Origin: Betaproteobacteria bacterium HGW-Betaproteobacteria-3
Lineage (GTDB): Bacteria > Pseudomonadota > Gammaproteobacteria > Burkholderiales > Burkholderiaceae_C
Assembly: GCA_002842205.1 (NCBI GenBank)
Contig: PHCI01000004.1
Span: 1-64,000, forward strand
Direction: 5' to 3'
Length of the DNA: 64,000 bases
A model generated the notes under the pieces. That model saw only the letters and a list, made by a program, of their open reading frames with translations. It did no database searches and had not been told where the DNA came from. A program made the position numbers and the translations under genes. Below, one piece after another: positions 1 to 9,227 of this stretch (position 1 is the first letter of the stretch; each line of letters begins with the position of its first letter).

Positions 1-513
1 ACGAAACAGTGAGCCAGTCACCTGGCCCACCGCTGAAAGATCCCCCCACAAGTCCCCCTCACCTGTGGATGGGGGCGCCGTGGGGGGAGTGCGGTGGGCC
101 CAATGGCGCACGCGCTGCCCGAGCCTCTTCGGGCGCCCAGCGAAGCGCAGGCGACCGCACTACTTGAGCAGCGGAGTCTCTGCGGACGGCGTGACACCAA
201 GCGCAGCGACTGGCGCGGCGTTCGAGCCGCTGCGATCACTTCAGGGGTTCGCTGTCTCCGGAATTCCCAGCGGCCCGGCTTCGGGTTTGGCGGGTGACCG
301 GGGGGACGATCTGGCGGGCGGGACGGGACCACAGCGCAGCGCAGCGCAGCGGCGGGAGTGGACCGAGCGTCAGTTCGTCCAGCGAGCTCGTTCCCGCGCA
401 GCGGGAAGGAAACCAGACCGCGATCCCCGGGCACGGGACAGGGCCGCTGCCCCAAGTGCTGCCGGTGAACACCGGCCATGCCCCGTGCCCGCGCGCAGCG
501 CGCTGATCAACAA
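1..513. other. gene-free GC-rich stretch at the window edge
   Basis: Many overlapping open frames cover this stretch on both strands, but none gives a protein I recognise, and all are rich in Arg, Pro, Ala and Gly as expected for noncoding GC-rich DNA. A short run of the pentamer GCAGC lies near 333-353. The stretch lies downstream of the radC-like gene and is probably noncoding or degraded accessory DNA. A gene whose main body lies left of the window cannot be excluded. Confidence 0.5.
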
Positions 514-539
514 CAAAAAATTGGGGCCGAAGGCCCCAG
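514..539 (-). terminator. rho-independent terminator of the radC-like gene
   Basis: On the minus strand a perfect GGGGCC-TTC-GGCCCC hairpin (522-538) is followed directly by a T-rich tract (514-520). It begins only a few bases after the radC stop codon, which fixes the direction and supports transcription of that gene. Confidence 0.85.
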
Positions 540-542
540 AGG

Positions 543-1079
543 TCACACAAGCCCCAGCTCGGCCATCGAATTCACTGAGTCGCCCACCACGATGAAGTGG
601 TCCAGCACCCGCACATCGACCAGTGCCGCTGCAGCCTTGAGCGTCTGCGTCAGGACCTCGTCGGCCCGCGAGGGACGCGCTGCCCCGCTGGGGTGGTTGT
701 GCACCAGGACCAGGGCGCAACTGTTGCGCAGAAGCGCATCGCGCACCACCTCACGCGGGTAGACCGATGTCTGGCTCACCGTGCCCCGGAACATCTCGAC
801 GTAGTCCAGCACGCGGTTCTGCGCATCCAGATGCACCACGGCAAAGACCTCATGCGGCAGGTTGCCCAGCCGGGCGCGCAGGAAGTCCTTGACCACAGCG
901 GGTGAGTCCATCAAGTCGCTGCCACGAACCTGGGCGGCCAGCAGCCGCTGCGCCGCCAGCAGCACCTCGTCGGCCTCGGCCGGACGGTACTGGCCCGCGA
1001 CATCGCGCACCAGCAAAGCGGAAGCGGCAACCGAGAGTGCCTGGAAGGAATCGAGGGAAGAGAACAGATCGTGTTGCAT
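543..1079 (-). CDS. radC: RadC-like JAB/MPN domain protein (mobile-element type)
   Basis: This 178-residue protein has the JAMM zinc-metalloprotease-like site of the RadC/DUF2466 family: Glu77, the His127-Asn128-His129-Pro130-Ser-Gly motif and Asp140. Chromosomal RadC proteins are usually about 220 residues with an N-terminal helix-hairpin-helix part. This short form is typical of copies carried by integrative elements and plasmids. The start at 1079 is chosen because a GGAG sits 8 bases upstream; an in-frame upstream start would lack one. A strong terminator follows immediately. The true role of RadC proteins is unsettled, and a direct part in DNA repair is doubtful. The context next to a tRNA 3' end fits an accessory island. 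Confidence 0.88.
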   Translation of the reverse strand: MQHDLFSSLDSFQALSVAASALLVRDVAGQYRPAEADEVLLAAQRLLAAQVRGSDLMDSPAVVKDFLRARLGNLPHEVFAVVHLDAQNRVLDYVEMFRGTVSQTSVYPREVVRDALLRNSCALVLVHNHPSGAARPSRADEVLTQTLKAAAALVDVRVLDHFIVVGDSVNSMAELGLV

Positions 1080-1558
1080 GACCAACTCCGGTGAACGGGC
1101 GGGATTGCCCGAGACCGGAACCGGCACGCCGCAGCGCAGCAGTCACAGGTTCGAAGACGGCCGAACGGCCGCCAGTGCCCACAGGGCGCGCAGACCTTGA
1201 CGGCGAGAACGGTGTGCAAGGATGAAGGGAACAGCAAGCCAGCCCCACCACACCTACAGGCGTGAGGATGGCAAGCGCAGCGCGCAGGCCGGGGGCATGC
1301 CCTCGGCCGAAGGCGTCAGGGATCGAAGCCGAATGGCCGCGACCCGGCACGGGGCGCGGGGCGCAGCCCGCAGAGCCCGACGGCGGTACGCCGGGACGCG
1401 CACAGGTGAAGAAGACGCCTCAATTTCGAAAAGGGAGACCTGATCAAAGTCGGCGGTTGAGCCTCTCGAAGGCAAGGCCGTATCTGATCCGATGCGAAAA
1501 GCCAACACCACCAGCAATTTTTGGAGAACTGGTATCAAACTGGTACAGGCGAAGAAAT
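1080..1558. other. gene-free stretch between radC and a tRNA gene
   Basis: I see no convincing gene here. Open frames exist on both strands but have skewed composition and no family motifs. Near 1520-1550 the hexamer ACTGGT occurs twice in close succession. The right part has lower GC than the left. Its position beside the 3' end of a tRNA gene is where an integrated element would start, but no integrase gene and no copy of the tRNA 3' end are visible within the window. Confidence 0.45.
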
Positions 1559-1595
1559 GAAAAAGCCCGCCATCAAAAAAGATAGCAGGCTTTTC
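1559..1595 (-). terminator. terminator downstream of the CAU tRNA gene
   Basis: On the minus strand an imperfect hairpin (8 of 10 pairs, with arms AGCCTGCTATC and GATGGCGGGCT) is followed by TTTTTC. It lies about 20 bases after the 3' end of the tRNA and in the same direction, so it probably ends the tRNA transcript. Confidence 0.65.
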
Positions 1596-1614
1596 AATCC
1601 AGACCATGCATGAC

Positions 1615-1691
1615 TGGTAGGCCGTGTTGGACTTGAACCAACGACCAAAGGATTATGAGTCCTCTGCTCTAACCAACTGAGCTAACGGCCC
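1615..1691 (-). tRNA. tRNA with CAU anticodon, probably tRNA-Ile2 (lysidine type)
   Basis: A complete 77-nt cloverleaf with an encoded CCA can be folded. The anticodon loop reads CTCATAA. The choices are elongator tRNA-Met or the AUA-reading tRNA-Ile whose C34 is changed to lysidine by TilS. The acceptor stem starts GGGCCGT, giving C4-G69 and C5-G68 pairs. As I recall, those pairs favour TilS recognition, and elongator Met tRNA lacks them. The D-loop, variable loop and T-loop also resemble E. coli tRNA-Ile2 more than tRNA-Met. The first pair is a G1-U72 wobble. The gene type is certain; the Ile2 identity is an inference. Confidence 0.75.
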
Positions 1692-1722
1692 GCCGCGCCG
1701 ATTGTACGGGGCGGGGTTGGGG

Positions 1723-2727
1723 CTATTTTTGGTGGCTGAGGGCGTTGCTGACGAGTTTGGAGGTGATGTCCACGATCTGGATCATCCGGTCGTAGGGCAT
1801 GCGGGTGGGGCCAATCACGCCCAGCGTGCCCACCACCAGGCCGTCCACTTCATACGGCGCGCTGACGATCGACAGTTCTTCAATGGGCACGATCGTGCTT
1901 TCGCCGCCGATGAAGATCCGCACGCCCTCGGCCTGGCTTGAACTGTCGAGAAGGCGCATCAGCTGCGTTTTCTGCTCGAACAGCTCAAACGCGCGGCGCA
2001 GGTGGCTCATGTCGCTGGAAAAGTCGCTGACCGCCAGCAGGTTGCGCTCGCCCGAGATGACCACCTCGCCCTGGTTCTGGGCCAGCGCATCGGAGCTGGC
2101 CGCCACGGCCGCCTGCATCAGCGCCGCAATTTCCCCACGCAAGGACTCGACTTCGGTCTGGAGCTTGAGCCGCACCTGCTCGATGGACAGCCCGGAATAA
2201 TGGGCGTTGAGGAAATTGGCGGCCTCGATCAGTTGCGACTGGGTGTAGTCGACGTCGGTGAAGATCACGCGATTTTGCACGTCACCATCCGGGGCGACGA
2301 TGATCACGAGCAGGCGGCGCTCGGACAGGCGCAGGAACTCCATGTGGCGAAACACCGACGTGCGCCGCGGTGCCATGACGACGCCCACAAACTGCGACAG
2401 GCTCGACAGCAGGTGCGCGGCGTTGGAAATCACCTTTTGCGGCAGGTCGGCCGCCAGGCTGGGCGCCTCCAGGTGTTCGCGCTGGGCGGTGAGCATGGTG
2501 TCCACAAACAGCCGGTAGCCGCGCGCGGTGGGAATTCGCCCGGCCGAGGTGTGGGGGCTGGCGATGAGCCCCAGTTCTTCCAGGTCGGACATCACGTTGC
2601 GGATGGTCGCGGGCGACAATTCCAGTCCCGAGGCCCTGGACAGGGTGCGCGAGCCAACGGGTTGGCCGTCGGCGATATAGCGCTCGACAAGGGCTTTGAG
2701 CAACAACTTCGCACGGTCATCCAGCAT
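1723..2727 (-). CDS. hrcA: heat-inducible transcription repressor HrcA
   Basis: This 334-residue protein has the usual HrcA length and layout. An N-terminal winged-helix DNA-binding part (about residues 1-75, with 'PVGSRTLSR' and '[16 protein letters not shown]') precedes the GAF-like body. HrcA represses heat-shock genes by binding CIRCE operators and is kept active by GroEL. A CIRCE site is present in this window upstream of rpoH at 51815-51841, so the two heat-shock controls are probably linked. No CIRCE is seen at hrcA itself. The gene is divergent from nadK with a 28-bp gap. Confidence 0.97.
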   Translation of the reverse strand: MLDDRAKLLLKALVERYIADGQPVGSRTLSRASGLELSPATIRNVMSDLEELGLIASPHTSAGRIPTARGYRLFVDTMLTAQREHLEAPSLAADLPQKVISNAAHLLSSLSQFVGVVMAPRRTSVFRHMEFLRLSERRLLVIIVAPDGDVQNRVIFTDVDYTQSQLIEAANFLNAHYSGLSIEQVRLKLQTEVESLRGEIAALMQAAVAASSDALAQNQGEVVISGERNLLAVSDFSSDMSHLRRAFELFEQKTQLMRLLDSSSQAEGVRIFIGGESTIVPIEELSIVSAPYEVDGLVVGTLGVIGPTRMPYDRMIQIVDITSKLVSNALSHQK

Positions 2728-2755
2728 CTGCGCATTTTAGTGATGTAATTTCGCA

Positions 2756-3652
2756 ATGCCCTCCAAATTTCGACACGTCGCGCTGTTCGGCAAATACCAG
2801 GCCCCGGCCGGCAGCGCTGACGCCTTGGCCGCGCGGCAGACGCTGGACGAGATCGCACAGTTTTTGACCGCGCGCGGTTGCCGCGTGACGCTGGAGCGCG
2901 ATTCGGCCACTCACACCGACCTCACGCAGTACCCCACCCTGACCGTGCCCGAAATCGGGCGGCACTGCGACCTTGGGCTGGTGGTCGGGGGCGACGGCAC
3001 CATGCTGGGTATCGGGCGGCAGTTGGCCAGCGATGGCGTCCCGTTGATTGGCATCAATCAGGGCCGCCTGGGTTTTGTGACCGACATCCCCCTGGACGCC
3101 TATGCCGCCACGCTGGCACCCATGCTGGAGGGCGCCTACGAGGAAGATCACCGCAGCCTGATCCAGGGTCGCGTGATGCGCGACGGCGAGTGCGTGTTCG
3201 ATGCCCTGGCCATGAACGATGTGGTGGTCAACCGCGGCACCACCGCGGGCATGGTGGAACTGCGCGTTGAGATTGATGGTCATTTCGTGTCCAACCAGCG
3301 TGCCGACGGGTTGATCGTCGCCACGCCGACAGGGTCCACCGCGTACGCCTTGTCGGCCGGCGGCCCGTTGCTGCACCCGAGCATTCCGGGCTGGGTGCTG
3401 GTGCCGATTGCGCCGCACACGCTGTCCAACCGCCCCATCGTCGTCGCCAACGCGGCAGAAATCACGATCGAGGTCGTGGCCGGGCGGGGGGCCAGCGCCA
3501 ACTTTGACATGCAGTCGATGGCCTCGTTGCTGCACGGCGACCGCATCACCGTCCGGCGCTCGCAGCACCATGTGCGGTTTCTCCACCCCAAGGGCTGGAG
3601 CTACTTTGACACGCTGCGCAAGAAACTCCACTGGAACGAAGGGGGTTCGTGA
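2756..3652 (+). CDS. nadK: NAD kinase
   Basis: The 298-residue protein phosphorylates NAD to NADP using ATP. The family motifs are present: the GGDGT nucleotide-binding loop at residues 78-82, the NDVV segment at 154-157, and '[13 protein letters not shown]' near 192-204. Length is normal. Its stop overlaps the 5' region of recN (a GTG at 3649 overlaps the nadK TGA), so nadK and recN are probably co-transcribed. hrcA is divergent on the other side. Confidence 0.97.
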   Translation: MPSKFRHVALFGKYQAPAGSADALAARQTLDEIAQFLTARGCRVTLERDSATHTDLTQYPTLTVPEIGRHCDLGLVVGGDGTMLGIGRQLASDGVPLIGINQGRLGFVTDIPLDAYAATLAPMLEGAYEEDHRSLIQGRVMRDGECVFDALAMNDVVVNRGTTAGMVELRVEIDGHFVSNQRADGLIVATPTGSTAYALSAGGPLLHPSIPGWVLVPIAPHTLSNRPIVVANAAEITIEVVAGRGASANFDMQSMASLLHGDRITVRRSQHHVRFLHPKGWSYFDTLRKKLHWNEGGS

Positions 3653-3654
3653 CC

Positions 3655-5304
3655 ATGGCGCTCAGACGCATTGTCCTGCGGGATTTTGTCATCGTCCACG
3701 AGCTGGAGCTCAACCTCGACGACGGCTTCACCGTGTTGACGGGCGAGACCGGCGCGGGCAAGTCCATCCTGATCGACGCACTGCAGCTGGCGCTCGGAAA
3801 CCGTGCCGACCCCGCCGTCGTCAGGACCGGCACCCACCGTTCTGAGGTCAGCGTGGAATTCGACTCCCCCGCGAGCGTGCAACAGTGGTTGGGCCAGGCT
3901 GGCTTCGACGTGGCCGAGACCCTGCTGTTGCGCCGGGTGGTGGACGCCCAGGGCAAGAGCCGGGCCTGGATCAACGGCAGCCCCGCCACCGCCACGCAGT
4001 TGCGCGAGATCGGGGCCCGGCTGGTGGACATCCACGGCCAGCATGCGTGGCAAAGCCTGATGCTGCCGCCCTCGGTGCGAGCACTGCTCGACGCCTATGC
4101 CGGCGTGGAGACGCAACCGATTGCAGCCCTCTGGAGCGCCTGGCGCGACGCCGAAAACACGTTGACGCAAGCCAGGGGCGAGCAGGATTCGCTGCAACGC
4201 GAACGTGAGCGCCTGGCGTGGCAGATCGGCGAAGTCGACAAGCTCGCCCCGGGCGACGACGAATGGGAGCCCCTGAACACCCGACATGCCCGGCTGGCCA
4301 ACGCCCAGTCCCTGCTGGACACGGCGCGCTCGGCCCTGCAGGCACTGGTGGGTGACGACGGCAGCGCCACCACGCAGCTGGCCGAAGCCTGCCGCCTGCT
4401 CGACCATCAACGCCACCTGGACCCGGAGTTCAACGCCGTGTCCGAAATCCTGGCGTCAAGCCTGGTGCAGGCCGAAGACGCTGCGCACTCACTGCAAGGC
4501 TATCTGCGACGGGTTGACCCGGACCCCGCCGCACTGGCCGCCCTGGACGAGCGGATCAGTCTCTGGATGACCTTGGCGCGGCGCTACAAACGCACGCCGG
4601 CCGATCTCCCGGCGCTGTACCAGTCCTGGAAGGCCGAGCTGGCCCGACTCGACACGGCGGCCGATCTGGCCAGCCTGGACGCTGCCGAGAAAGCCGCTGC
4701 ATCGCGCTACCAAGACGCGGCTCGCGTGCTGTCAAAGGCCCGAAACAAGGCCGCGCCGAAGCTTGCGGCCGCCATCACGCAAGCCCTTCAGGGCCTGGGC
4801 ATGCCGGGGGGGCGTTTTGAAGTCCAGGTCAAGGCCGCGCCGCAACCGACCTCTTGCGGCCTGGACGACATCAGCTTTCTGGTGGCCGGGCATCCGGGAA
4901 GCCCGCCACGGCCGGTGGGCAAGGTCGCTTCTGGCGGTGAGTTGTCCCGCATCGCCCTGGCCATCGCCGTCACCACCAGCCAGTTGGGCACCGCGCAGAC
5001 CCTGATTTTTGACGAAGTGGATTCCGGCGTGGGCGGTGCCGTGGCCGACCGCGTCGGTCAACTGATGAAACAGCTTGGCCGCGACCGGCAGGTGCTGGCG
5101 GTCACGCATTTGCCCCAGGTGGCCGCGTGCGCCGACCACCACCTGGTGGTGACCAAATCCAGCACGCAGAGCAGCACGGCCAGCACGGTGTCGGCCGTCG
5201 ACGGCCAGGGCCGCGTGGAAGAGATTGCACGCATGCTTGCGGGTGAGCGGCTGTCGGGTGCGACGGTCGCCCATGCCCGGGAAATGCTCGGCTTGGAAGG
5301 GTAA
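3655..5304 (+). CDS. recN: DNA repair protein RecN
   Basis: This 549-residue SMC-like ATPase acts in recombinational repair of double-strand breaks. Walker A is GETGAGKS at residues 30-37. The signature motif 'ASGGELSRIALA' and the Walker B 'DEVDSGVGG' (from about residue 450) lie in the C-terminal part, and a long coiled-coil arm separates the two halves. I chose ATG 3655 because 'MALRRIVLRDFVIV' is the usual family N-terminus; a GTG two codons upstream overlaps the nadK stop. It is likely translationally coupled to nadK and followed 9 bp later by rapZ. Confidence 0.97.
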   Translation: MALRRIVLRDFVIVHELELNLDDGFTVLTGETGAGKSILIDALQLALGNRADPAVVRTGTHRSEVSVEFDSPASVQQWLGQAGFDVAETLLLRRVVDAQGKSRAWINGSPATATQLREIGARLVDIHGQHAWQSLMLPPSVRALLDAYAGVETQPIAALWSAWRDAENTLTQARGEQDSLQRERERLAWQIGEVDKLAPGDDEWEPLNTRHARLANAQSLLDTARSALQALVGDDGSATTQLAEACRLLDHQRHLDPEFNAVSEILASSLVQAEDAAHSLQGYLRRVDPDPAALAALDERISLWMTLARRYKRTPADLPALYQSWKAELARLDTAADLASLDAAEKAAASRYQDAARVLSKARNKAAPKLAAAITQALQGLGMPGGRFEVQVKAAPQPTSCGLDDISFLVAGHPGSPPRPVGKVASGGELSRIALAIAVTTSQLGTAQTLIFDEVDSGVGGAVADRVGQLMKQLGRDRQVLAVTHLPQVAACADHHLVVTKSSTQSSTASTVSAVDGQGRVEEIARMLAGERLSGATVAHAREMLGLEG

Positions 5305-5313
5305 CGCAGTCGT

Positions 5314-6183
5314 ATGGAAATGGTGCTCATCACCGGTGTGTCAGGGTCGGGTAAATCCGTTGCGTTGCGCGCCCTGGAAGATTCGGGCTATTACTGCGTC
5401 GACAACCTCCCGCCCGAGCTGTTGATGAGCTTCATTTCGCTGCAACAGAAGCACCAGGCCGAGCGCGTTGCGATTGCCATGGATGTCCGCAGCGCAGCAG
5501 CCTTGCCGCTGGTGCCGGGGCAACTTGAAACCCTGAAACGGGCGGGTATTTCAGTCCGGCTGCTGTTTCTGGACGCCGCCACCGACACGCTGGTCCGCCG
5601 GTATTCGGAAACCCGGCGGCGACATCCGTTGTCCACCAGCGTCACCACAGACCAGCGGCACGCGCTGGTGGAGGCCATCCATCTGGAGCGTGAGCTGCTT
5701 TCCGACCTGCGCACGACCTCCATGGTCGTCGACACCAGCGTGATGCGGCCGTCGCAGCTGCAGGACAGCGTCAAGGCCCTGATATCGCTGCCGCACAGCC
5801 AGTTGACGCTGGTATTCGAGTCCTTTGCGTTCAAGCGGGGAATTCCCGTCGATGCGGACTTCATGTTTGACGTCCGCATGCTGCCCAACCCCCACTATGA
5901 GGATGATTTACGCCATCAGACGGGTCGCGACACGGCCGTGATCGAATTTCTCCGCAACCAAAAGGACGTCCGGCGGATGTTCGATGACATCGAGGGATTT
6001 CTGTCCCGCTGGATCCATGATCTGGCCAAGGACCACCGGAGCTACGTGACCGTTGCCATCGGTTGCACCGGGGGTCAGCACCGTTCCGTCTATCTGGCGG
6101 AAGCGCTGGCAAAGTCCTTCCGGACCCAATGGGTCACATTGATTCGCCACCGGGAACTGGACGCGAACAAGCCCGATCAATGA
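5314..6183 (+). CDS. rapZ: RNase adapter protein RapZ
   Basis: The 289-residue protein has the N-terminal P-loop GVSGSGKS (residues 8-15), the conserved 'YYCVDNLPP' segment, and the C-terminal '[10 protein letters not shown]' segment of the RapZ/YvcJ family. In E. coli RapZ guides RNase E to a small RNA that controls glucosamine-6-phosphate synthase, and it senses that metabolite; whether this holds here is unknown. In many betaproteobacteria the kinase gene hprK precedes rapZ, whereas here recN ends only 9 bp upstream. The last 50 bp overlap the 3' end of mutY on the opposite strand. Confidence 0.96.
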   Translation: MEMVLITGVSGSGKSVALRALEDSGYYCVDNLPPELLMSFISLQQKHQAERVAIAMDVRSAAALPLVPGQLETLKRAGISVRLLFLDAATDTLVRRYSETRRRHPLSTSVTTDQRHALVEAIHLERELLSDLRTTSMVVDTSVMRPSQLQDSVKALISLPHSQLTLVFESFAFKRGIPVDADFMFDVRMLPNPHYEDDLRHQTGRDTAVIEFLRNQKDVRRMFDDIEGFLSRWIHDLAKDHRSYVTVAIGCTGGQHRSVYLAEALAKSFRTQWVTLIRHRELDANKPDQ

Positions 6184-7207
6184 GTTTGCGGACCGGTGCC
6201 GGCAAGCCCAGTTTTTCCTGCTGGTCCGAGGAACACCACGACCCGTCTCCCAAGGGCGGCATGCCCGGCAGGATCACCTCCACGGGGTGTAAAAACAGGT
6301 CTTTGTGCGTTAGCACATGGGTCACGGTCGGGGCGTCTTCGAGCGCCGCGCGATGCTGCGGTGGCACCGCTTGTGCAAGTGCCTCGCGGCTGCTGAACAC
6401 CGGCAGGCAATGCAGCCCCGCCCAGATGCCGGTTTGGGCCCGTCGGTGAAGCCATATCTCGCCATTGCCACTCTGGGCCTGAAGGAGCCATAAGGATTCG
6501 GATGATCGCCGGAGCTTGCGGCTGCGCACCGGAAACTTCAGCGGCGTACCGTCACGCCGCGCCACGCAGACCGTCCGCACCGGGCATGCATCGCACACGG
6601 GCGCCCTTGGGGTGCAGACGGTGGCCCCCAGATCCATGAGGCCCTGCGTGTAGCGCGGCATCGTGGCCTGCAAATCGGCGCCCGGGAGCAGCGACTCGGC
6701 CAATGACCACAACTCCTTTTCGTGCGCCGCAACCGAAAGGTCCCGCTCAAAGCCCAGAACGCGGGTCAGCACGCGTTTGACGTTTCCGTCCAGAATGGCC
6801 ACGCGTTCACCAAAGCAGAACGCCGCGATCGCCGCGGCGGTCGAGCGCCCGATGCCAGGCAAGGCCTGCAAGGCTTTGGCGTTGTCTGGAAACCGGCCCC
6901 CGTGCTGCTGGACCACCTGACCCGCACATCGGTGCAGATTGCGCGCGCGGCTGTAATAGCCAAGGCCGGCCCACAACGCCATCACGTCGTCCAGTGGCGC
7001 CTGGGCGAGTGCCTGAACGTCCGGGAATCGTGCGATAAAGCGCTCGAAATAGGCAATGACCGTCACGACCTGGGTTTGCTGGAGCATGATCTCCGACAGC
7101 CAGACCCGGTAGGGGTCGCGCCCCTGGTTCCAGGGCAGGTCATTGCGGCCCTCACTTGACTGCCACCGCAGCACCCGTGCAGCAAACCCCGAAAGCACTG
7201 CGGTCAT
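6134..7207 (-). CDS. mutY: A/G-specific adenine DNA glycosylase MutY
   Basis: This 357-residue enzyme removes adenine mispaired with 8-oxoguanine. Visible features are the catalytic Glu39 in '[10 protein letters not shown]', a helix-hairpin-helix around '[12 protein letters not shown]' (116-127), catalytic Asp140, and the [4Fe-4S] ligands Cys198-x6-Cys205-x2-Cys208-x5-Cys214. A NUDIX-like C-terminal domain follows. Its start codon overlaps the stop of the upstream GTPase gene (ATGA), so the two are probably one operon. Its 3' end overlaps rapZ by 50 bp in antisense. mutM, for the same oxidised-guanine repair pathway, lies nearby on the same strand. Confidence 0.97.
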   Translation of the reverse strand: MTAVLSGFAARVLRWQSSEGRNDLPWNQGRDPYRVWLSEIMLQQTQVVTVIAYFERFIARFPDVQALAQAPLDDVMALWAGLGYYSRARNLHRCAGQVVQQHGGRFPDNAKALQALPGIGRSTAAAIAAFCFGERVAILDGNVKRVLTRVLGFERDLSVAAHEKELWSLAESLLPGADLQATMPRYTQGLMDLGATVCTPRAPVCDACPVRTVCVARRDGTPLKFPVRSRKLRRSSESLWLLQAQSGNGEIWLHRRAQTGIWAGLHCLPVFSSREALAQAVPPQHRAALEDAPTVTHVLTHKDLFLHPVEVILPGMPPLGDGSWCSSDQQEKLGLPAPVRKLIDRACSRPVPGGESM

Positions 7208-9165
7208 GCAGTTTGCAGGACCGCCCGGTGATCGTCGGGTGACTCCATGGCCACTGCCAGCATGGGGCGCGTCAGATCGAGCAATTTGGTGTCGATGTTC
7301 TGCAATGAGACTTCCTGCGCCTCGATCTCGGAGATTCGCTCCGCAAGACCGCTGGCGGCCGCCTGGATGCGTTCGATGGCTTCGATCCGCCGCCCGAAAT
7401 TGCGCCGACGTTCACGCAACTGCACGTCGAGCTGCGCCGCAGCCGATTTGTTCCACAACTCCACCTCGCCCAACGCGGACTCGTACACGACCCGCAACCG
7501 GGTCGAAAGCGCGCGGACGAGCCGGTCGGCAAACTCCGGCTGCGCGAGCTTCAACGTGTTGCCAATACCCAGATACTGGCTGTGGCTGCGCTCCACCAGC
7601 TTCAGGTCCTTGCGGTAACGCTTCATGTCAGGCTCTCGCGGCGCCTGGAGCGAAAAACCGTGCTCCGTGTTCAGCTGGCGGAACGCGCCTTGCAGCATCG
7701 TCTGGATTTCGCCACTGAGTCGGCTGGCTTTCTCCAGGTTTTCGTGAAGCTTCGCAAACGTTTCGGCATATGCCTTGCGTACGCCCAGCTTGAGTCCCGG
7801 CTGGCGGAGCAACTGGTTCAACCCGTTGAGTTCAGCCTTCAGGGCTTTGGAGCCCAGCAGGTCAAACACGTCGCGCAGCAGCTTGAGATGAACCGAACGA
7901 ATGGCCTGGATCTTGGCACCGCTTGTATTGAACTCCTGTTGCTCAATCTCGATGCGTGAATGCATGTGGCGGATCACCGAGGCGTTTTTCCCGCTCAACC
8001 CCTTGAGCTCCATCTTTTGCTCGGAGAAATCCCGCCGCCGTATGCTGATGATCCGGATGGCTTCTGCCTGGAGGTCGGCGATGCTCCCGGCAACGGCCGC
8101 GCGCAAGATCTGCTGGCGCCGACCGAGCATGTCGAGTCCGAGTTTGTCCTCAAGATCCTGAAGGCAGCTTGCCCGAAGCAGCGCAGCATCGTCAGTCACC
8201 TTGGCAAGCAGCCCTTTTTGAGCCGATACCGGGATCACCTGATCTTCTTCGACGCCAAGGATCTCGGCCGAAGTCCGGCATTGCCGTTCAATCTGCGCCT
8301 GCACCTGCTCGGGCGTGTTGATCCCATCCCAAAGGGTGTCAATCTTGTTGAGAACGACCACACGGGTGTCGTTGCTGTCGCTCTCGGTGATTAGATGTTC
8401 GCGCCAGATGGCCAGGTCCGAGCGGGTCACACCGGTGTCTGCCGCCAGGATGAACACGACCGCATGCGCCTGCGGGATGAGATTGACCGTCAACTCCGGT
8501 TCGGCGCCGATGGCATTCAGGCCCGGCGTGTCCAGAATCACCAGCCCCTGCTTGAGCAGCGGGTGCGGGATATTGATCAGTGCGTGCCGCCAGCGGGGCA
8601 CCTCCACCATGCCCCGGCTGTCCACCGGGGGGTTGTTCTCGGGGATGTCGTCGTCCCAGAAACCCAGTGCGCGGGCTTCGTCACGCGTCACTCTGCGGAC
8701 TTCCGCAACTTTCTCCATGGCCTGCGAAAGCTGTTCGGGGTCGTCCACGTCGAGATTGATGCGGGTCCATTTCTCAGGCGCCATGCGCCAGTCCGCCAAG
8801 GACATGGAATCAAGTCGGGTTTCAACCGGCAGCAGCCGCAGACAGGGCGCGACCGCCGCGTCGTAGCCCAGTTCGGTCGGACACATGGTGGTGCGGCCCG
8901 CACTGGCCGGCATGATCCGTCTGCCGTATTCGGCAAAGAAAATCGCGTTGATCAGCTCGGATTTTCCACGTGAAAACTCGGCCACGAAGGCCACCATCAC
9001 GCGGTCAGACCGGATCTGATGCTCGAGGCGCCGCAGACGCTCTTCGACCGCCGCATCCAGCAACTCATGGTCGCGCAGCCACTCGGACAGCAGCTTCAGC
9101 CGCAACGCAAAAGCGCGCCGCCATGCACCGTGCTGGTCAAAATGCTCCGTGAACGAAGTGCTCAT
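7204..9165 (-). CDS. dynamin-family GTPase
   Basis: The 653-residue protein has a bacterial dynamin-like GTPase domain. The P-loop variant AEFSRGKS is at residues 62-69, with Ala where Gly is usual. DTPG lies near 210 and NKID near 272. A long, largely helical region with coiled-coil character follows. Such proteins bind and remodel membranes in other bacteria; the cellular role here is unknown. The start at 9165 gives 'MSTSFTEHF' and places an extended -10 just upstream; the open frame extends 46 codons further but without family character. The stop overlaps the mutY start (ATGA). The gene is conserved between mutY and mutM in relatives, as far as I recall. Confidence 0.88.
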   Translation of the reverse strand: MSTSFTEHFDQHGAWRRAFALRLKLLSEWLRDHELLDAAVEERLRRLEHQIRSDRVMVAFVAEFSRGKSELINAIFFAEYGRRIMPASAGRTTMCPTELGYDAAVAPCLRLLPVETRLDSMSLADWRMAPEKWTRINLDVDDPEQLSQAMEKVAEVRRVTRDEARALGFWDDDIPENNPPVDSRGMVEVPRWRHALINIPHPLLKQGLVILDTPGLNAIGAEPELTVNLIPQAHAVVFILAADTGVTRSDLAIWREHLITESDSNDTRVVVLNKIDTLWDGINTPEQVQAQIERQCRTSAEILGVEEDQVIPVSAQKGLLAKVTDDAALLRASCLQDLEDKLGLDMLGRRQQILRAAVAGSIADLQAEAIRIISIRRRDFSEQKMELKGLSGKNASVIRHMHSRIEIEQQEFNTSGAKIQAIRSVHLKLLRDVFDLLGSKALKAELNGLNQLLRQPGLKLGVRKAYAETFAKLHENLEKASRLSGEIQTMLQGAFRQLNTEHGFSLQAPREPDMKRYRKDLKLVERSHSQYLGIGNTLKLAQPEFADRLVRALSTRLRVVYESALGEVELWNKSAAAQLDVQLRERRRNFGRRIEAIERIQAAASGLAERISEIEAQEVSLQNIDTKLLDLTRPMLAVAMESPDDHRAVLQTA

Positions 9166-9186
9166 GCGTCTCCAAGTTGGGAAATC

Positions 9187-9195
9187 AATATAGCA
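9187..9195 (-). promoter_or_regulatory. candidate extended -10 promoter for the GTPase-mutY operon
   Basis: On the minus strand TGCTATATT matches an extended -10 (TGn plus TATATT). It ends about 21 bases before the chosen GTPase start codon. The -35 position is poor, which is tolerated by extended -10 promoters. It lies in the 62-bp gap after mutM. Confidence 0.4.
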
Positions 9196-9227
9196 TTGGA
9201 AAGCCCCGGCGTGCGAGTCGGCGACTG

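Noticed and set aside
1254-1607. 117-codon frame on the minus strand next to the tRNA
   Set aside because: It runs through a hairpin terminator and a GC-rich tract, has no recognised motif, and no start signal.
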